The notes: generated from the letters alone by a model not told the origin. 64,000 bases of DNA from Apostichopus japonicus (GCF_037975245.1 NC_092565.1:5340499-5404498); one strand, 5' to 3'; positions 37,501-52,433 are shown, numbered from the stretch's first letter. Translations and numbers: made by a program.

Positions 37501-40500
37501 AACCAGTTACTGTAATATCACCTTAGATCATCAACCAACACAAGCTAACAATAGCGACCAATCTATCAAAACTAATTTAACTATCAAATTTAACTACCTA
37601 CCTACGCCGACGGACAGTGAATTAGGCCAACCAGGACGTGAATTGTTCAGGATAAATGATTTTAAAATGAAAAATCAAAATCATAAAAACTGAAACCGTA
37701 AATAACTAGTTATCTCTCATGACCGGTGATCGGTGAAAGTTAATGTTCCCAGCTTTATCCCTAATTGAGCAATTTTCCTAATACTTGAATTGTTCTCTTT
37801 TTTTTTGCGGGGGTGGGGTTGGGGGTTGCTTGTAATGCATAATTAGCCTATATTCGCTTTAACAGTTAAAGGGCCCTATCCGGTAACAGACAATGTAACC
37901 CATATCTTAAAAAGGAACTATATTTGACATTGTTTGTTGAAAACCCTATGATTTCAATATCTTGTTTCTATAACTTGAGATGTAGTTGATTGAATGTAAC
38001 CTATTTTGACTGTCTAAGCCCCTTCCATATTCAAGAAAGTAGATCACAGTAGGTAGCCTGTGATGTAATCATGTTAGCTTCTAGTTCTTCAAAAGCTTTT
38101 CTTCCTATTGTATAATTTTCTTGCTGATTTATTCATAAAATGTGACCTATTTGGAATGTCCGCATATCTGTCAAAGTTATTTGGATTTAGACCACATTTT
38201 TCTCTGTGGAAATATTGTCTTTATCAGTACGAAGAATAAATGAAAATCAGCCAAAATAAACTAACATTTTACAGCTCAATTACCATGATGACATCAGTAA
38301 CTCTGTTTTTGCCAGATGCATGCATACACACAATATCAACCTTGTAAAAAAAAAAAATGCTCTGAGAAGTTGGTGTTGACCGGAAGATGCGGGAAATTTC
38401 CATCCTGAGTTTGCGGAGCAATTAACTTCAGCCACCTGGAATTCTCTTTCAAATTTTAAAGGGAAGTGGAATATAATCAAATCAACTTAACTGCAATTTG
38501 TAAAAGAGTGATTATATGATCACATTTTCAAAGTTGAATATTTACTAACATATCAGTAAAGGCTACTTTAATGCAAAACCTTGCCCATTTTAATTAATTT
38601 AAAACTACTTTATTATTTTTTTTTTGATATCGTTTTGAGGTCAGGTACGCACAATTGAATTGAATTATATTTCATGTATACTATATAGTTAAAAAAAGAA
38701 TAAAGGTTAAGTAAATAAAGCGTGTAATAAAATAATTAAGTTATGATAGTATCTTGCTAAAATCGACATTAGATTAAAACCTACGAGATATATTTACATA
38801 TATATATATATAAAAATATATAGTTATGTATAATGTCAAATATATATATATATGTATATTTCCGGGTTTGGGGATGTGAAAGAGTACAATGACATAGTCA
38901 GAAAACAAGAAAAAATAGAACGCTTTTCCCTCCCAATTCTGCAATAGTCGAAAATGTTTTGCGCTTGTGAGTGTGTATTTCTTATTTGCCAATGGGGGAG
39001 GGGCGGGTGGTGGGGGGGGGGGGGTTGAAAAGAGGAAGTTGGAATGTTGTGATGGCTAAATATCCGTTTTTATAGACCGTGATGTCATGTAACGTCTAAA
39101 AAAGTGGGAGAAAACTGAAAGATTTAGTCAGAATCACATTTGAAGTGGCTTCATTACTAATTAATGCAATCGTTTCAATTTGAATGGGAAACATAAGCAG
39201 TTGCTGAAGTAGTCCTTATTTTATTACTCTTTATTACTCATTGAGATAAAGTTACGACCTCAAAACTTGTAACAAGGTGTGAACCGGGGAATAGTTGCAA
39301 TGCCTTTCCTTTACCATATTAGGGCCATATATTTTGATAGTTTTAACCCCTTCAGCATTTAAATATGTATATTCACTATATAGGCTAGAATGTATACAGC
39401 TTGGTGGATGCACTTGAAGCTGAATTTGTATAACATTTAAACAGAAATGAATTGTTTTACATTGTTACATTAATCCAGAAATTGATGTGTATCTCATATC
39501 AAAAAGGTCACTTTTCTTTAACCAACCGTACTTTGGTAACATCAGGACTTTAAATTGTTTTCACACTATAACTACCGGATTAGTCTGCCTTATTGAACGA
39601 AGGCAAAAATTCCATAGGTATTGTCCAGACACAATGCTTCAATATCTTGAGTGCATCTGCCAACATGTTAATATTCTTATAAACGCATTCCAGTGTGTTT
39701 AAATAGATACGGCGGTGGTAGGTATTACTCGAAGAACCATTACCGGGTCAGTAGATGCACATCAGTGGCCATACAAGAACAAGGTTCTTTTAAATCCTAC
39801 ATACCTCGCTGGAGATGTCTTTGGACAATAAATTGCTTGATTTATCATTAGGCCAAAGGGAGCATGGCTCAGGGCCACCATCTAGGGGCTCTTAAAATAA
39901 GAAAAACATTGAAAGGAGGAGAAATATTCTTATTAGAACCGTTTTAGCGAATATCTTTATATAAGCGATATTTCTTTGCCTCTGTTAACAGGTTATATAA
40001 ATCCATCGAAAGGTATGAATGAGATGTTTGCAATGCACCTCTAGAAGAAAATACTGCATCATGCGTAATTGACAGCGTATACCTTGATCAAAATATAATG
40101 AAAGTTCAACAGCTGCCGTTTGTTACTTCAAGGCCAGTATAGGGTACCCACAAATTTATGTATGCCCAAGCGACCCTCCAAAATGTAGATCCGGTCCTGA
40201 CTAGATCATTAAAAACATCAGGCGCACCTGACAGATATTAAAAAATGAAGAAAAAAAATGAACGGAAATTCAGATATGCACTTATGATATTTATAATATA
40301 TGGAAATCTATAATCATAAACGTGATGAGGTATCCCATTCTGATGGATATCATTTTCCACACGATGTAAATAATTTACATTAATTAAGAACGCTTCAAAA
40401 CCTTTATTTCTTTACTTCATTTTCTCCTGAAGTTAAGTTGCATTGATTTCAATATTTCTGGATCGCACAGGGAAAGGCAAAGGACTCCAGAAGGACACAC

Positions 40501-42200
40501 ACATGCGCACACGGAGATTACCATTAAACTTGAACATTAAAATGATATCCCTAGTCGACTTGACATATTCCGGTACGAGCAGGTATATCGCACTCTTTGA
40601 GTGGTTCCCTTGGTAACGTCTGCCTCCGTCTTTTTCTTATTTTATCAATCTCCATCTTTTAAGAATGATTCCAGAGAGTATAGGATGCATTTAACGTATC
40701 CCCTCTGCTCTCCTAATGTGATCTAATTTACCTCTCCCCAATCGCTGTCATTTTTGGAATACCGGCAGATGTTCACGTGCTTAATATGGATCAACCTAAT
40801 TTAAAGAATCGAACTCGCTATATGTAATGCTCTATATCGGGTCACGTGACATGTAGCTTCCTTTGCAAAGTCAAAAATCACAACGCACGGTTTTTAACTT
40901 TAAAGGTGATTTACCGTGAACTGCGGTTTAAGTTTAAAAAATAAATTGTGCCATATTATGAAATATTTGAGTTAGAAGTATAGAATAGAATTGTATTCAC
41001 TGCTGTTTATTTTCTATTATACATATACTATCTGACAATAAACATTAATCAAGCTAGCCAGTTTTACATGGCTTGACAGTACACGCAGTTTATCTTTGGT
41101 TAAGCAGCTTTTGGGGGTTTGGTTGACAATTTTAGCAAAGTGACTCAAAATGCAATTGCAATTAATGAAACTATAAGACACTCACATGTTAATTTGTGTA
41201 TTCTGTTTGTCTGTCAAAAAAGAAGGGAAAAAACAGACCAAAAAATGAAAGAATATATGTATATATAAATGAAAATATCCATCCAAAAGTTTTGAACAGT
41301 ATTGCTGCTATATGCTATATGCTGAAAACAAAGGCAGAAGAAGGGAAGAGCAATGCCTGATAAATCTTTCTGGTCGCAGAGGTGTGACATAACTTATACG
41401 TTATCCCTACAGGCTATAAGAGTAAAAACAGACAAACCAATTTATCCGCGTGCCTTATAGTGTTGGCATTAGGTGTTACAAATTACGGTGATGGCCATAT
41501 TTTTCAAACCCTGTCATTTAATTGCTCAATTACTCGTTAAACAGGTGTTACGGGAACGTATATATCAGCTGTTTAATGAAACATGCAGGTATGGGTACAA
41601 TTTATTAACCAAAGACGGCACCTCCGGGCAAAACAATTACACACAAGAATTTTAATAAGATATGTTCCAATGAACAAAATTGTAATAGCTGTCTTTATTT
41701 ATGAAAATCTCTGAGAATAATAAATTCCCTTGGGAATTTGGAGTCCGTATTTTCTTCGCTTGAGGCTATTTTTTAACCGTAATATCAGATTGTTGAAAGG
41801 TAATCCATTGAATAAGGAATAAGTTAGATTCAGTTTTGATCATCAGAATAGTAACACCTTTTTGGAAGTTAGGCAATATGAAATTCCGGAGGAGATGTAT
41901 ATACATACTTCCTTAAAATAATTGGCTTGAAATGAAAAAAATCAACCTCACTTGACGATTAACTTTCAATCTTCATATATAGTTTGGAAATTACTTGAAG
42001 TGTGAGTACAATGTGCCGAGTACGAGAACGAGTACAAAGCCAAGCTTTCACTACGAGTACTAAATAATTCAAGCGCCTTCAAGATAATAATCTGTACACA
42101 TAACAATCATGTTGTGTTGATGTTGCTTGAAAACACAACCACTACATGTAGCAAATTCATCGTTACTTAAGAAAATGTTATCATTTTTTACAAGACTACT
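34550..42200. other. Intergenic or upstream intron of the receptor gene; no coding exon recognised
   Basis: AT-rich, with short frames only. The 85-codon plus-strand frame at 37436-37693 and the 71-codon frame at 39487-39702 resemble no known family and lack splice context. A G12 run lies near 39012. A distal first exon and promoter of the receptor gene could be here but cannot be pinpointed. Confidence 0.45.
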
Positions 42201-42211
42201 ACAAGTCTGTT

Positions 42212-42216
<5 letters not shown>

Positions 42217-42275
<59 letters not shown>

Positions 42276-42522
42276 ATTCACGTTGATATGACGTAGGAGA
42301 AGTAGGAAAAGTATGTATTATTATCAGTCGTTTTTCGTATTTTATATTCACACATGACTTTTGACATTATAGTATCTGATAAGACGTCATTAAATCCATA
42401 GGCAATGATGAGACTGTAATGGTCATAAAATATTGAGTAGGACATTTATTTCTAGCGGTCATTTGTTCCGTTCTGGCTTATTTTTCTTAACTCTTTATTG
42501 TATATATATATATATATATATA

Positions 42523-42557
<35 letters not shown>

Positions 42558-42812
42558 GTTGGCTAAGGCTTCGAATGTTATTGCTTTTATATAAATAAAC
42601 AGAAGTGCTCCTTAAAAGCAGGAAATGTCTCGCTAGCAGCGTCGTTCGATTAGGAAGGGCGCAGGAAATTGCAACTATGGGATGAGTATCCTGTGCTTTG
42701 TAAGATTTAAGAACTCAACGTCAAATTAGAAATAGTATGTGTGTATATATATATATATTTATATATATATATTTATATATATATAAATTTATATCTATAT
42801 ATTTATATATAT

Positions 42813-42874
<62 letters not shown>
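42217..42874. repeat. Cluster of three (AT)n tracts
   Basis: AT tracts at 42217-42273, 42501-42555 and 42742-42874, the last with atttatat variants, lie within 660 bases. Confidence 0.95.
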
Positions 42875-42877
<3 letters not shown>

Positions 42878-42879
42878 CA

Positions 42880-45550
42880 TTAAATAAAATAAACTGCTTC
42901 ATTTAATCGACTACTCTTGGACACCTTACGTAATTATTCCCAAACCTATATATGACAATCTGTCTGAAAATTAATTTACTAAAACTTAATTCTCAATATG
43001 TATACCGAGGCGACGGCTTATAATATTACATTATACTTTAGAAAATTAGAAATATCCCTTAAGTTTCCATTTCATAATATTTGAAATCTTAAAATAACAG
43101 TTCCATATTTGTCTGTAATATTTACTTTGAATGTCATTAAACTACAACGGTATCTTGAGAAAACAAAATTAATATTAAAGGAAATTATGCACGAATATGG
43201 GTGCAAATATGACGTTAATTATGGATGTGACTGATTATTAAAAAATCAATCAATCAATCAATCACATTCGCAAATGTCTGACAGAATTGGTCCATGATAT
43301 AATAGCAAAGATTGTGATATAAAAAATATTTTTATACGTCGTTTTTCTCTTTTTCTCTTCCAAACCCAAATGGGAAGAAAATATAGGTTTGCCTTAAAAC
43401 ATAAATGCATAAAAAAAATATTAAAAATTAAAAAAAGGAGAGGAAAGGAATATATACAATGACCGTCAAACAAACTGAGGGAGGGTTGAACGACACCGTT
43501 CAAGATGGAAAAAAAAACGGAAGATAAACTTATAAACTTCTGAGAAATATATTTGAACTGAAATATTATTTTCCAGTTGCAACAAAGTTTAAACTTGCTT
43601 CAAAACTTTCGCATGTTTGTTGATGATGTATAACATTTGCTTACCAAATGCAAAACTTTTGCGGTTACTTAATATGTATTTTCTTAAGTTTTTTATGGTG
43701 GTTTATAAGTATGGAAAATCCATGACTGTATATTAAAATGATGAAAAATATTAATGACTGCCACTACGAATTTCCAGTTATTATAGCAGGTGTGACAAAT
43801 TACCTTTTAGTTTAGTCATATGAAACTTTTTTTCCCTTATTATTTTGGTCTTCGATATGTAATAGATTTGAATGTTGACTTCTTACAATGGCGTATGCAA
43901 CTTTTAAAACGAAAGATATAAAAATTGATAACTATAAACAAAGTTCTACGATCTTCAGAAACGGCGTTCAGAACACAATACTGTGTGAAGTACTTAGCAT
44001 GACATTGAGTGGCTCATTTTGGTGCATCAAAAGCTGACATCGTAGTATGGACGTTGCCTTTTTTATTTTCCTTCAAAAGATGTGTTATTAATCGGAAATA
44101 TAAATATTAATGTATGAGTGAATTTGATGGTCGTTTCAAATGAAAGAAAAAGGGAAATGAAATTCAGTGAGACTTTGTGTCGACAGCGATGAATAACAAC
44201 ACTTTTTACAAGAGGTCAAGCAACGAGAAACAATATTTGAAGGGTATATGGGCAAGTCATCTGGCAACCAAACCAGCACTTGTTGTAACCCAGCCGTTAT
44301 TTTTGTATATGAGTTCTTCACTGTCTTAAAAATGATTAAAAATCTATAGGATATAAAATATGCAAGGTTGTTCCGAGTGATGTATGGGTGGCGATAAATG
44401 GACCGAGGCGAAACGTAGAGAAACTGGTAAAACTTGAAGGGTAAATAAGATTAGCATGAAGCACAAACTACATTTGGATATAGAGACCAATTTGGTCCAT
44501 GCACTTCATGTGCGGTCCACTAATGAAACAACCTTGTGTATTATTTCGTACTAACGTGACAGAATTGTTGAAGCTCAGAAATGTTCGAATGAAATGGTCA
44601 TTATCTGGAATTATTGCATGAAGACATTATATGCAAATTAAGGTAGTTTTTAGGGTAAACATTGTTGTAGGCCTAATCTGTTCTTTGAACATATGTTTCG
44701 AAAAGTAATGGGTATTAGTTTGCTATGTCGCTAAGGTAGTAATTTGTTCCGCGATAAAGTTACGAACTTGTCAGTTTTGAAAGCGAGTTAAAAGATGAAT
44801 CAGGATCCCAAAAGTGAGCCCCAGATCAAAGTATATAACCAAGCCTAAGGTTATTAGCGGCATTTGTTTCACGTGCGAGGATATCGCGTCAATCTACTGA
44901 CAAATGGTGTACTTTGTTTATGTTTAACTTTTGAGTTTCCATTTTGAAACTTGACAGTTTCTCTAAATTTTGGGATTAAAAGCGGGATTTTGAAGAGGAT
45001 CACATTTTAAACTAATGATGTACCGTATGTTTGTATGCAGTGAGTAAAAGCACATATATACAAAACGTAACTTAACTACAGAGGCAAGGAATATTTCTCG
45101 GTCTATTATAGAACAGCAAATACCAGAAATAAGAGATATAATTTATTTCATGGACCTAAAATTTGTAAGAGAAATTTTGGCATGTGGTATTACGGTTAAT
45201 GTCGGAAAAGCAGTTTTGTTACCAAACCCTCCAGTCATTCAGATATGTATGTGTAATGAAATGATGAAGCATATAATACTCTACATGGTTATTAAGTAGA
45301 GTGCATTCTACGCGGGCTATGATATACATGCATGTAAAATGAATAATTTAGCTAAATGTCGCTCAATTGGAGTTGGAATTGACTTATTCCAAAAATAAAT
45401 TATTGCAAATATCATTTTAGTTTTGTTAAAAGGGTGATTAATAACCGATTCAATATTTGACATATATACATGTGCAACATAGGCACACTATTTACTGAAA
45501 GAACTAGTAACATTCAGTAGTTATGGTAACAGTAATTGAACTTGACAATT
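42880..45550. other. Intergenic, no gene recognised
   Basis: AT-rich, with no conserved frame. A short atcaatcaatcaatcaatca run at 43243-43262 resembles a LINE tail microsatellite without its body. Confidence 0.45.
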
Positions 45551-46745
45551 AAGCATTATACTTACTTATTATAACTCATAGTAGCTGTATAGTAAATACA
45601 TGCATTTCAGACAATAATTGTAACGGTAAATAGAGAACTCCTTCAGGTGTAAATAAACTGTAGAAAAGTAAATATCCGTAGGCCAATATAACTCAAGCAG
45701 TTGGAGCACTTATTTGAAATAGAAGTGGTTCGTGTCAGTAAACACAGTATATACCAGTACATAAGACTTCATAGTTATTGTGGCATTTATAGACGAACAG
45801 TACATATTTCATTGCAAGATAGACTTCGTAGTATATATTGTAACAGTATAGATACTTTCCATCATTGTCATAGTAATATATAAGACTTACCGGTATAGTA
45901 ACAGATGAAGTAGATTTCCCAGTATAGTAAGATACATACACCTCTCAGTAGCCTAACAGTACAGACTTACAAGTAGTCGTAACAATACCTGTTCTTTCAA
46001 GTAATTGTAACAGTACATAATTTCCATTATTTTAACATAAAATAGATTTTCCAGTTATTATTACAGTAGATGGACTCCCCCAAGTTCCCATTACTTAATT
46101 TGCAGTATATTAACTTTAAATGTATTTCCCAGTATTGTAACAGTACGTACTTACAAGTAATCGCAACATATAGTCTTTCAAGTAATTATAACAGAACACA
46201 ATTCCCATCATTACAGCTATAGTAAGACGTACCATTTATTGTAACAGTAGATACCTCCCATCAAGAAATTTATTTTCCAATTACTGAAACATTAATGGCC
46301 TACCCGGTATTGTAACGGTATATACAGACATATTGAGTTATCGCCACAGTAATTTCAAGTAATTGTGACTATACATACTCCCATAACTTGAACAGAAATA
46401 TATTTCTCAGTTATTGCAACAGTATATAGTGGATTTCCCGGGTATTGTAACATATAGATTTCCCAGTGTTGCAACACTGTAAACAGACTTACAAGTCATC
46501 GTAACAGGTATCTATACTCTCAAGTAATAGTAAAAGTATGTAATTCCCATAATAGTAACATAACTATATAGCTTCCAAGTCGTATTAACTGCAAAATGGA
46601 CTTAAGAAGTTTCCAGTATAGTAACAGTGTTAGAATTTACAGTACATAAACTCAAATGGACGTCCCAGTGTAGAAACAATACAAACTACCATGTAACTTA
46701 CGTAACAGCACATATCCTTTCAAGTAAAAATTGTAACATTATCGA
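45530..46745. repeat. Ancient diverged tandem array built on 'attgtaacagta...ttcccagt'
   Basis: Motifs such as gtaacagta, cagtattgtaacagta, tttcccagt, acttacaagta and tttcaagtaattgtaacag return every few tens of bases for about 1.2 kb. Units vary in length and sequence, as expected of a decayed minisatellite. A higher-order set (ttacaagtaatcg-aaca, then tttcaagtaat, then aattcccat) can be followed at about 45967, 46150 and 46490. Confidence 0.75.
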
Positions 46746-46749
46746 TACA

Positions 46750-47543
46750 GACTTTTTCGTTTTATTCTTTATTTCTGAAAATCTCAAAAACACTTCACAT
46801 TTTGTTGTATTACTTTTCTTCTCTAGTTTCTTGTTGAGGTTAATCTGGTGGAAATCGAAGCTTACGTAGAAGGTCGAGTACTAACCCCCTAAAGAAACCA
46901 TCCATCGTCAGACGACCCGTTCGAAATCTGAGTGACACTTGTTCCGCTACGATTGGGCGAGAATGTCAGCCCTGCCAACCCAACCGACCGTATATTCAAA
47001 CAACATTTGCATCCTTGATGAGGCGACCCACACTTAGCCTCTAACAACCGTAACATTGTTGTGACTTAAAAGTGCTTCAAGGGACAGTTATTGAAAGCTG
47101 GTCTCTCATCCCGGGTATATACAGACGAAATAAGAGTATTTTTTGGCAAACATTTAAAACCAAGGTATATATGACTTAACCCAATCATAAATAAAATCAC
47201 GTACGTACCTTACCGTCGAAAAGAGCAAAGCTAAACGAAAATATATAGTACAAGAAAAGGAAATAATATGAAATAAAAAGATGTATTTGGACTGTTTTAT
47301 GTAAATGATCTCTGTATTGGTTCATGAGTATGATGCGAGTGCAAGTTATTTTAGTATTATATTTAAAAACTATATTTGGCACTATACATTGTCTCCATAG
47401 TAAATCTTGTTCATAACTTCATAAACTGTATAGTATGTTTAAAAGCAGTGTTTTGAGTTATTTTTGACAAATTGTATTAATAATCGATATAACAGTTTAG
47501 GTCATTAACTTCAATACGGTCAAACTTTAATTAAAAAATATAC

Positions 47544-47634
<91 letters not shown>

Positions 47635-47635
47635 A

Positions 47636-47669
<34 letters not shown>

Positions 47670-48610
47670 ATATAAATTTATATATACATTTTTATACAAT
47701 TTTAAGGTAACTTTCAAACAATCGAGCAAATTATGGCATTGTCATGTGATCCTGCACATCTAAGTATAATACGCATTAGTTTTGTGACGTCATAACACCT
47801 TCCAGGCATTGTACTCCAATACAGTATCGACCTACACATACGTGTTTTACATTGGAGAGCTATATGACTATACATGTACATCTGCTTAGCACGTACCGGC
47901 CACCTAGAGCTATTACTGATATTTAATTGCAGCGAGCCTGTCAGATGAGAGACATTAATAAGTAAAACCCTGGCACAGTTACGTCAAGACGAGGGATAAA
48001 ATCACAGTGTCACTTGACACATCTCCAGTAACATCAACTCTATAAAAACAGATGGGTATATCAAAGCGTATATAGTTATATATATATATATATATATAAT
48101 GTTCATTATATACGTAATCGATTTTTTTTTCTTTGATTTTGAAAAGCAAATAATTGTAACGTCTTACACAAACATACAGAAATGGTTTGCATATTTATCA
48201 GCTAAACAGTGAAAATTTTCAAATTCAAATTTTTTATTTGGTTCCAAATAGTAAAGAAAACAGTACCGTTCATTACTTCGTGCTCTTATGAGTGTTTTCA
48301 GTATCTGATATCTTTATTAAAAACCAAACATGGCATAAACTCGAATACAATTATCATTGCATGAAAGAAATGTTTTTACCTAAACATTTCCTGCTGAGAC
48401 TTTACGGTGAGTTTTACGCCTCTTGCGTTAGATATTTGAGCTTCTAAGCTGTTATATCGTGCAAAATGTGTTATATAGGCAATAGGGACATCTCCATGAG
48501 ATGAATTGTTTTTGTATTTTCAACATCAATGCAGATATCTGCTTTTGCTGATAAATGATATCAGTAGAGATAAACCAATACCAGATATACAATAGGCAGA
48601 TGAGACAAGG
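46750..48610. other. Intergenic; (AT)n at 47538-47690 and 48077-48098
   Basis: A GC-richer patch at 46890-47060 has no recognised coding content. The rest is AT-rich and includes about 150 bases of (AT)n with acatat variants. Confidence 0.5.
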
Positions 48611-48627
48611 TCATGGGCACTCAAGGT

Positions 48628-48982
48628 CATAGGCGTAGGACGCGGGGCTGGGGGGGGGGGCGGGGGCTGCAGCCCCCAACCAAATATGTTTGTGAAAATT
48701 CGGGCAATATGCTGAGAATTTTCGGGCACCCTACTGAAAGAAAATAAATTTTAATGATGTAGTTAAAGGAAATGAAGAGTTAAAAAAAAATCTCCTATGT
48801 AATTAAAAATAAGTTGCCCGACTAATTCGCCGTTACTAATGTAAAGTCCTATATGAAATGAACATTATAAGATGTTGAAGGCGCGCGGAGAGCGCCAAAA
48901 ATTGTGGTTATATTTTTCGTGCAAGTCATCACGGCCCCTCCCCCCCCCCCCCCCTAAATCAAATTGGGCTCTTACGCCTATG
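48628..48982. mobile_element. Non-autonomous hAT-like MITE (355 bp)
   Basis: The left end is CATAGGCGTAGGA; the right end reversed is CATAGGCGTAAGA. The flanking octamers ctcaaggt (48620-48627) and cccaaggt (48983-48990) match at 7 of 8. Long G and C runs sit inside the ends, and a gcgcgcggagagcgcc hairpin lies at 48883-48898. A related but interrupted copy is at 53.3 kb. Confidence 0.75.
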
Positions 48983-48999
48983 CCCAAGGTTAATTTTCC

Positions 49000-51900
49000 T
49001 ACTATGAAAACTTACAGAAAAGACATCTCCTTTCGGGTCGTGCTTGCCAAATGGGGAGGATCTTAATTTTGCACGTAGTTAAAAAACTGTCGAAATTATT
49101 GATAATCTTACATGAAGTTCAATATTAAAAAAAAAGAAAAAAAGTTGAACACAATAATGAATATCTAAATTTGTGTCATTTCAAATGCGAATGGTCTTTT
49201 AATGTATTTTTCTAAACTAGTGAAAGTTATTATTTTTTATTTGCATATACAAAGTCGAAGCAGCACCCAGATCTTCTTAGCAGAAATTGATTTTGCTTTA
49301 CCTGTCTGAGGGTTTTCCGTGCGTCTCTTTTGGTATAATAAGTCAATACGAATAGTTGGATATACGTCTCCTCTTAGTTACTATTACCTGAGGTGGCCAA
49401 GGTAAATTCAATATCACCATGGAACCTGCTCATGCAACATCTCCCTAAACACCTAATGCCAAACTACGTAACCTTTTGTAACATATGTTTAAAGGTATCC
49501 ATGTACAACAAACTTAGTAAAATCATACACATGGACGTCCACAGAAAAAAATCCAGAAGGGGGTTGGAGGAGGAGTGAGGGGAGGGGGGAACGAGAGGGA
49601 GGGAGAGAGGGAGGGAGAGGGGGAAGCGGTTATACAGGTAAACATCAGGTTGTCTATAACCTGTTAAAGCGTCCAAACAATTAACCAGTTAATCAGTTCA
49701 CAAAAGTTAAAAATGTAATCAACAAATAATACGCTAGGTTGGCATTCCTCACTATCACGAAGAATGTCTGGAGGTCATTTTAGCCTCAGTCTCTCATTTA
49801 GAGGCAAAATGGAAGTACTATATATTATCATCTTGTTTTGTCATTAAGATAAACCAATGCGAATACAAAATAAGACAACAATTCTATAAAAGGTCTTCAA
49901 ATATTCATTCTATGTACATCGGAAGCAAAAAGTGTTCAAAGAAATTAAAGACAGAGAGACAAATTGTGTAAATCAAAATCAAAATTGTGTTTACTCAACA
50001 ATTGGAGTTATCTTCATGAAATTTATGACCCAATATTTTAACAGATAAAAACTCGCAACGAGATGAAAAGGTATCCCCTATCCATCCCTCCCCACCCCAC
50101 TTTTTGTTGGCTTCATTCAAATTTACATTTCTAAGGCGTACATAATTTGATTACAGCAAATTATCCAGTGAAGGAACAAAACGTAACGCTTATTTGAAGC
50201 TGATGAAGTAGGTCAAACAGAAATGTACCTACGTATAGTTCATTAGCCGCCAGGGCAAAAACCACTCTTGTGGTTTTGACACTCCATAACCTCGACGAGG
50301 ACGGAGCGCCAAAAGACAAACCACTGATACTTGATTTGCTGCAACAATACTACGATTGAAGTTAGCCTGCTTTCAACATCAGCGTATTTGAAACATCACG
50401 GGGTTATTTCAGCCTCTGCAATAATGCTATAACGATATACGCTGCAGCTATACACACACACACACATGCACACATATATAAGATATAAATAATATACGTA
50501 AAGACCTCAGGCATTTCTGGAAATGGTCCATTAATGTCGTTAGCCAAAATGTAATGACAAATAAAAAAGACAGATTTAAGTTAAGAAACTTTTGCGCATG
50601 ATGATTATGCGAGAGGCATTCTCGTTGTTATATGTAGGATCTATGAGAGTATGATTTCAAACAAGAAAGAGTTTGAGGCGAAGAACTAAGAGAAAATATC
50701 AAATTAAGCTACGTCCAAAAAGAGATCAAACACTGAGCAGTTGAGGAAGTAGACCCGTAATTACAGTGGATGGATAGATAAATATATATATATAATTATA
50801 TATATATATATGAAAATCGTAATGAATATATATATATATTTGGGGCGGGCATTTTGTTTTGTTTCGTTGTGTTTTGTTCCTGTTTTTGTCCGTCATTTTG
50901 TTAATACAAACTAATATAGGCGTGCTTTGTTGTAAGGAATGTGTGCGCTCCTCCACTCCCCTCGCCGAAGAACCAAAAGGTTACGGCCTAAACGGCATTA
51001 CGAACCCCAACAAGAAATCCCCACAGAAAACAAAACAACCGCAATGAACACTTTTCGTTCCCAGGAATTTGTTTTATACGTGATTAAGTTGTTTGAACAT
51101 GAAGTTACATCAGCTACACATTTTGTATGTAACATACACAATAATACATACATACCTATATATGTTTATACACTGTAGCATACACATTACTTGATCATAC
51201 TATATTACTCCGATAATTCATGTCACGTTCTATTGCTTTAGGACTTTTCAATGCTTAAAAACATTTTACCTTTTTCTTTTATTTACTTTTTTTTCCGCTT
51301 TTTGCCCCTCTCAAGGTTCAATGGTAATATATATACATTTACCTCTGCAAACCTGTAAGCATTTTCAATATAGATTATAATTACATATTAATAACCTAAT
51401 TGTAATGCTCTACTTTGCAGAATATCGTATAACCCATGCTTATAAGATGCTGACACTCTCCGTAAAAAAATGAAAAAACATTGTACAGGAAGGTGTATTC
51501 AATTCCATCCGATTCTTATTTAAATTCTGATGACGTCAGAAATGTCATCCTAATCAAGAAAGAGCCACTGCAGAGCTAAATCATTATTTGACACGTACGC
51601 ACATCGAAGCTGCTGGGAAACTAATTACCAAGTTTCTTCATAAATCACAGAGGTCATCACAAACCAGCAAATTATCTATTCCCCTTTCGATAGGTGTGGA
51701 TACCTAACCTGACGTAACATATTCATACGGTTACAGCATCGATGTAAAGGGGACTGGGGTTGAGTGTGGTTGAAGCTGTTCCTTTTGCTTGCCCAACCTC
51801 TTTCTTGGGTGTCATTTCTTATAAAACAAAAATAGTACCCACATACGTCAATATTATCTTTGCGAGGCTTTGTGGTTTATAAACTTGATGCATATATGCT

Positions 51901-52020
51901 ACCAGAAGCATTATTACTCTGAAATAACCGATCTATTAAATTCCAAATTCATGGTGGGGTGGGATACCGTGTTATTATAGTTATCATTGCACCAGTCCTA
52001 CAACTAAGCTTGCAGTCATT
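49000..52020. other. Intergenic, no gene recognised
   Basis: It contains a polypurine stretch at 49558-49627 (gagg/gaga units), a short (CA)n at 50453-50465, and (AT)n near 50782-50840. Open frames are short and unconserved. Confidence 0.5.
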
Positions 52021-52028
52021 TAGCCTGA

Positions 52029-52433
52029 GTGGTTGGATGCTATGATTTGTGGGGCCATTGCCGTTGAGTGGTTGGATGCTATGATTTGTGGGGGCATTGT
52101 CGTTGAGGGTTAGAGGTTATCATTTTTGGGGGCATTGCCGTTGAGTGGTTGGAGGCTATGATTTGTGGGAGGGGGCGCCTTGCCGTTGAGAGGTTGGATG
52201 CTATGATTTGTGGGGGCATTGCCGTTGAGTGGTTGGATGCTATGATTTGTGGGGGCATTGTCGTTGAGGGTTAGAGGTTATCATTTTTGGGGGTAATGCC
52301 GTTGAGTGGTTGGAGGCTATGATTTGTGGGAGGGGGGCGCCTTGTCGTTGAGAGGTTGGATCCAATTATTTGTGGGGGGGGGGGGGATTGTCGTTGAGTG
52401 GTTAGAGGCTATCATTTGTGGGGCGTTGTCACG
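52029..52433. repeat. 39-bp minisatellite, ten units with four-unit higher-order structure
   Basis: The unit is gtggttggatgctatgattt followed by gtgggggcattgccgttga. Ten units occur. Units 1-4 are repeated as units 5-8, including the same variants: ggttagaggttatcattttt in units 3 and 7, and an inserted gcgcctt in units 4 and 8. The block period is about 160 bp. A G14 run falls in unit 9. Confidence 0.92.
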
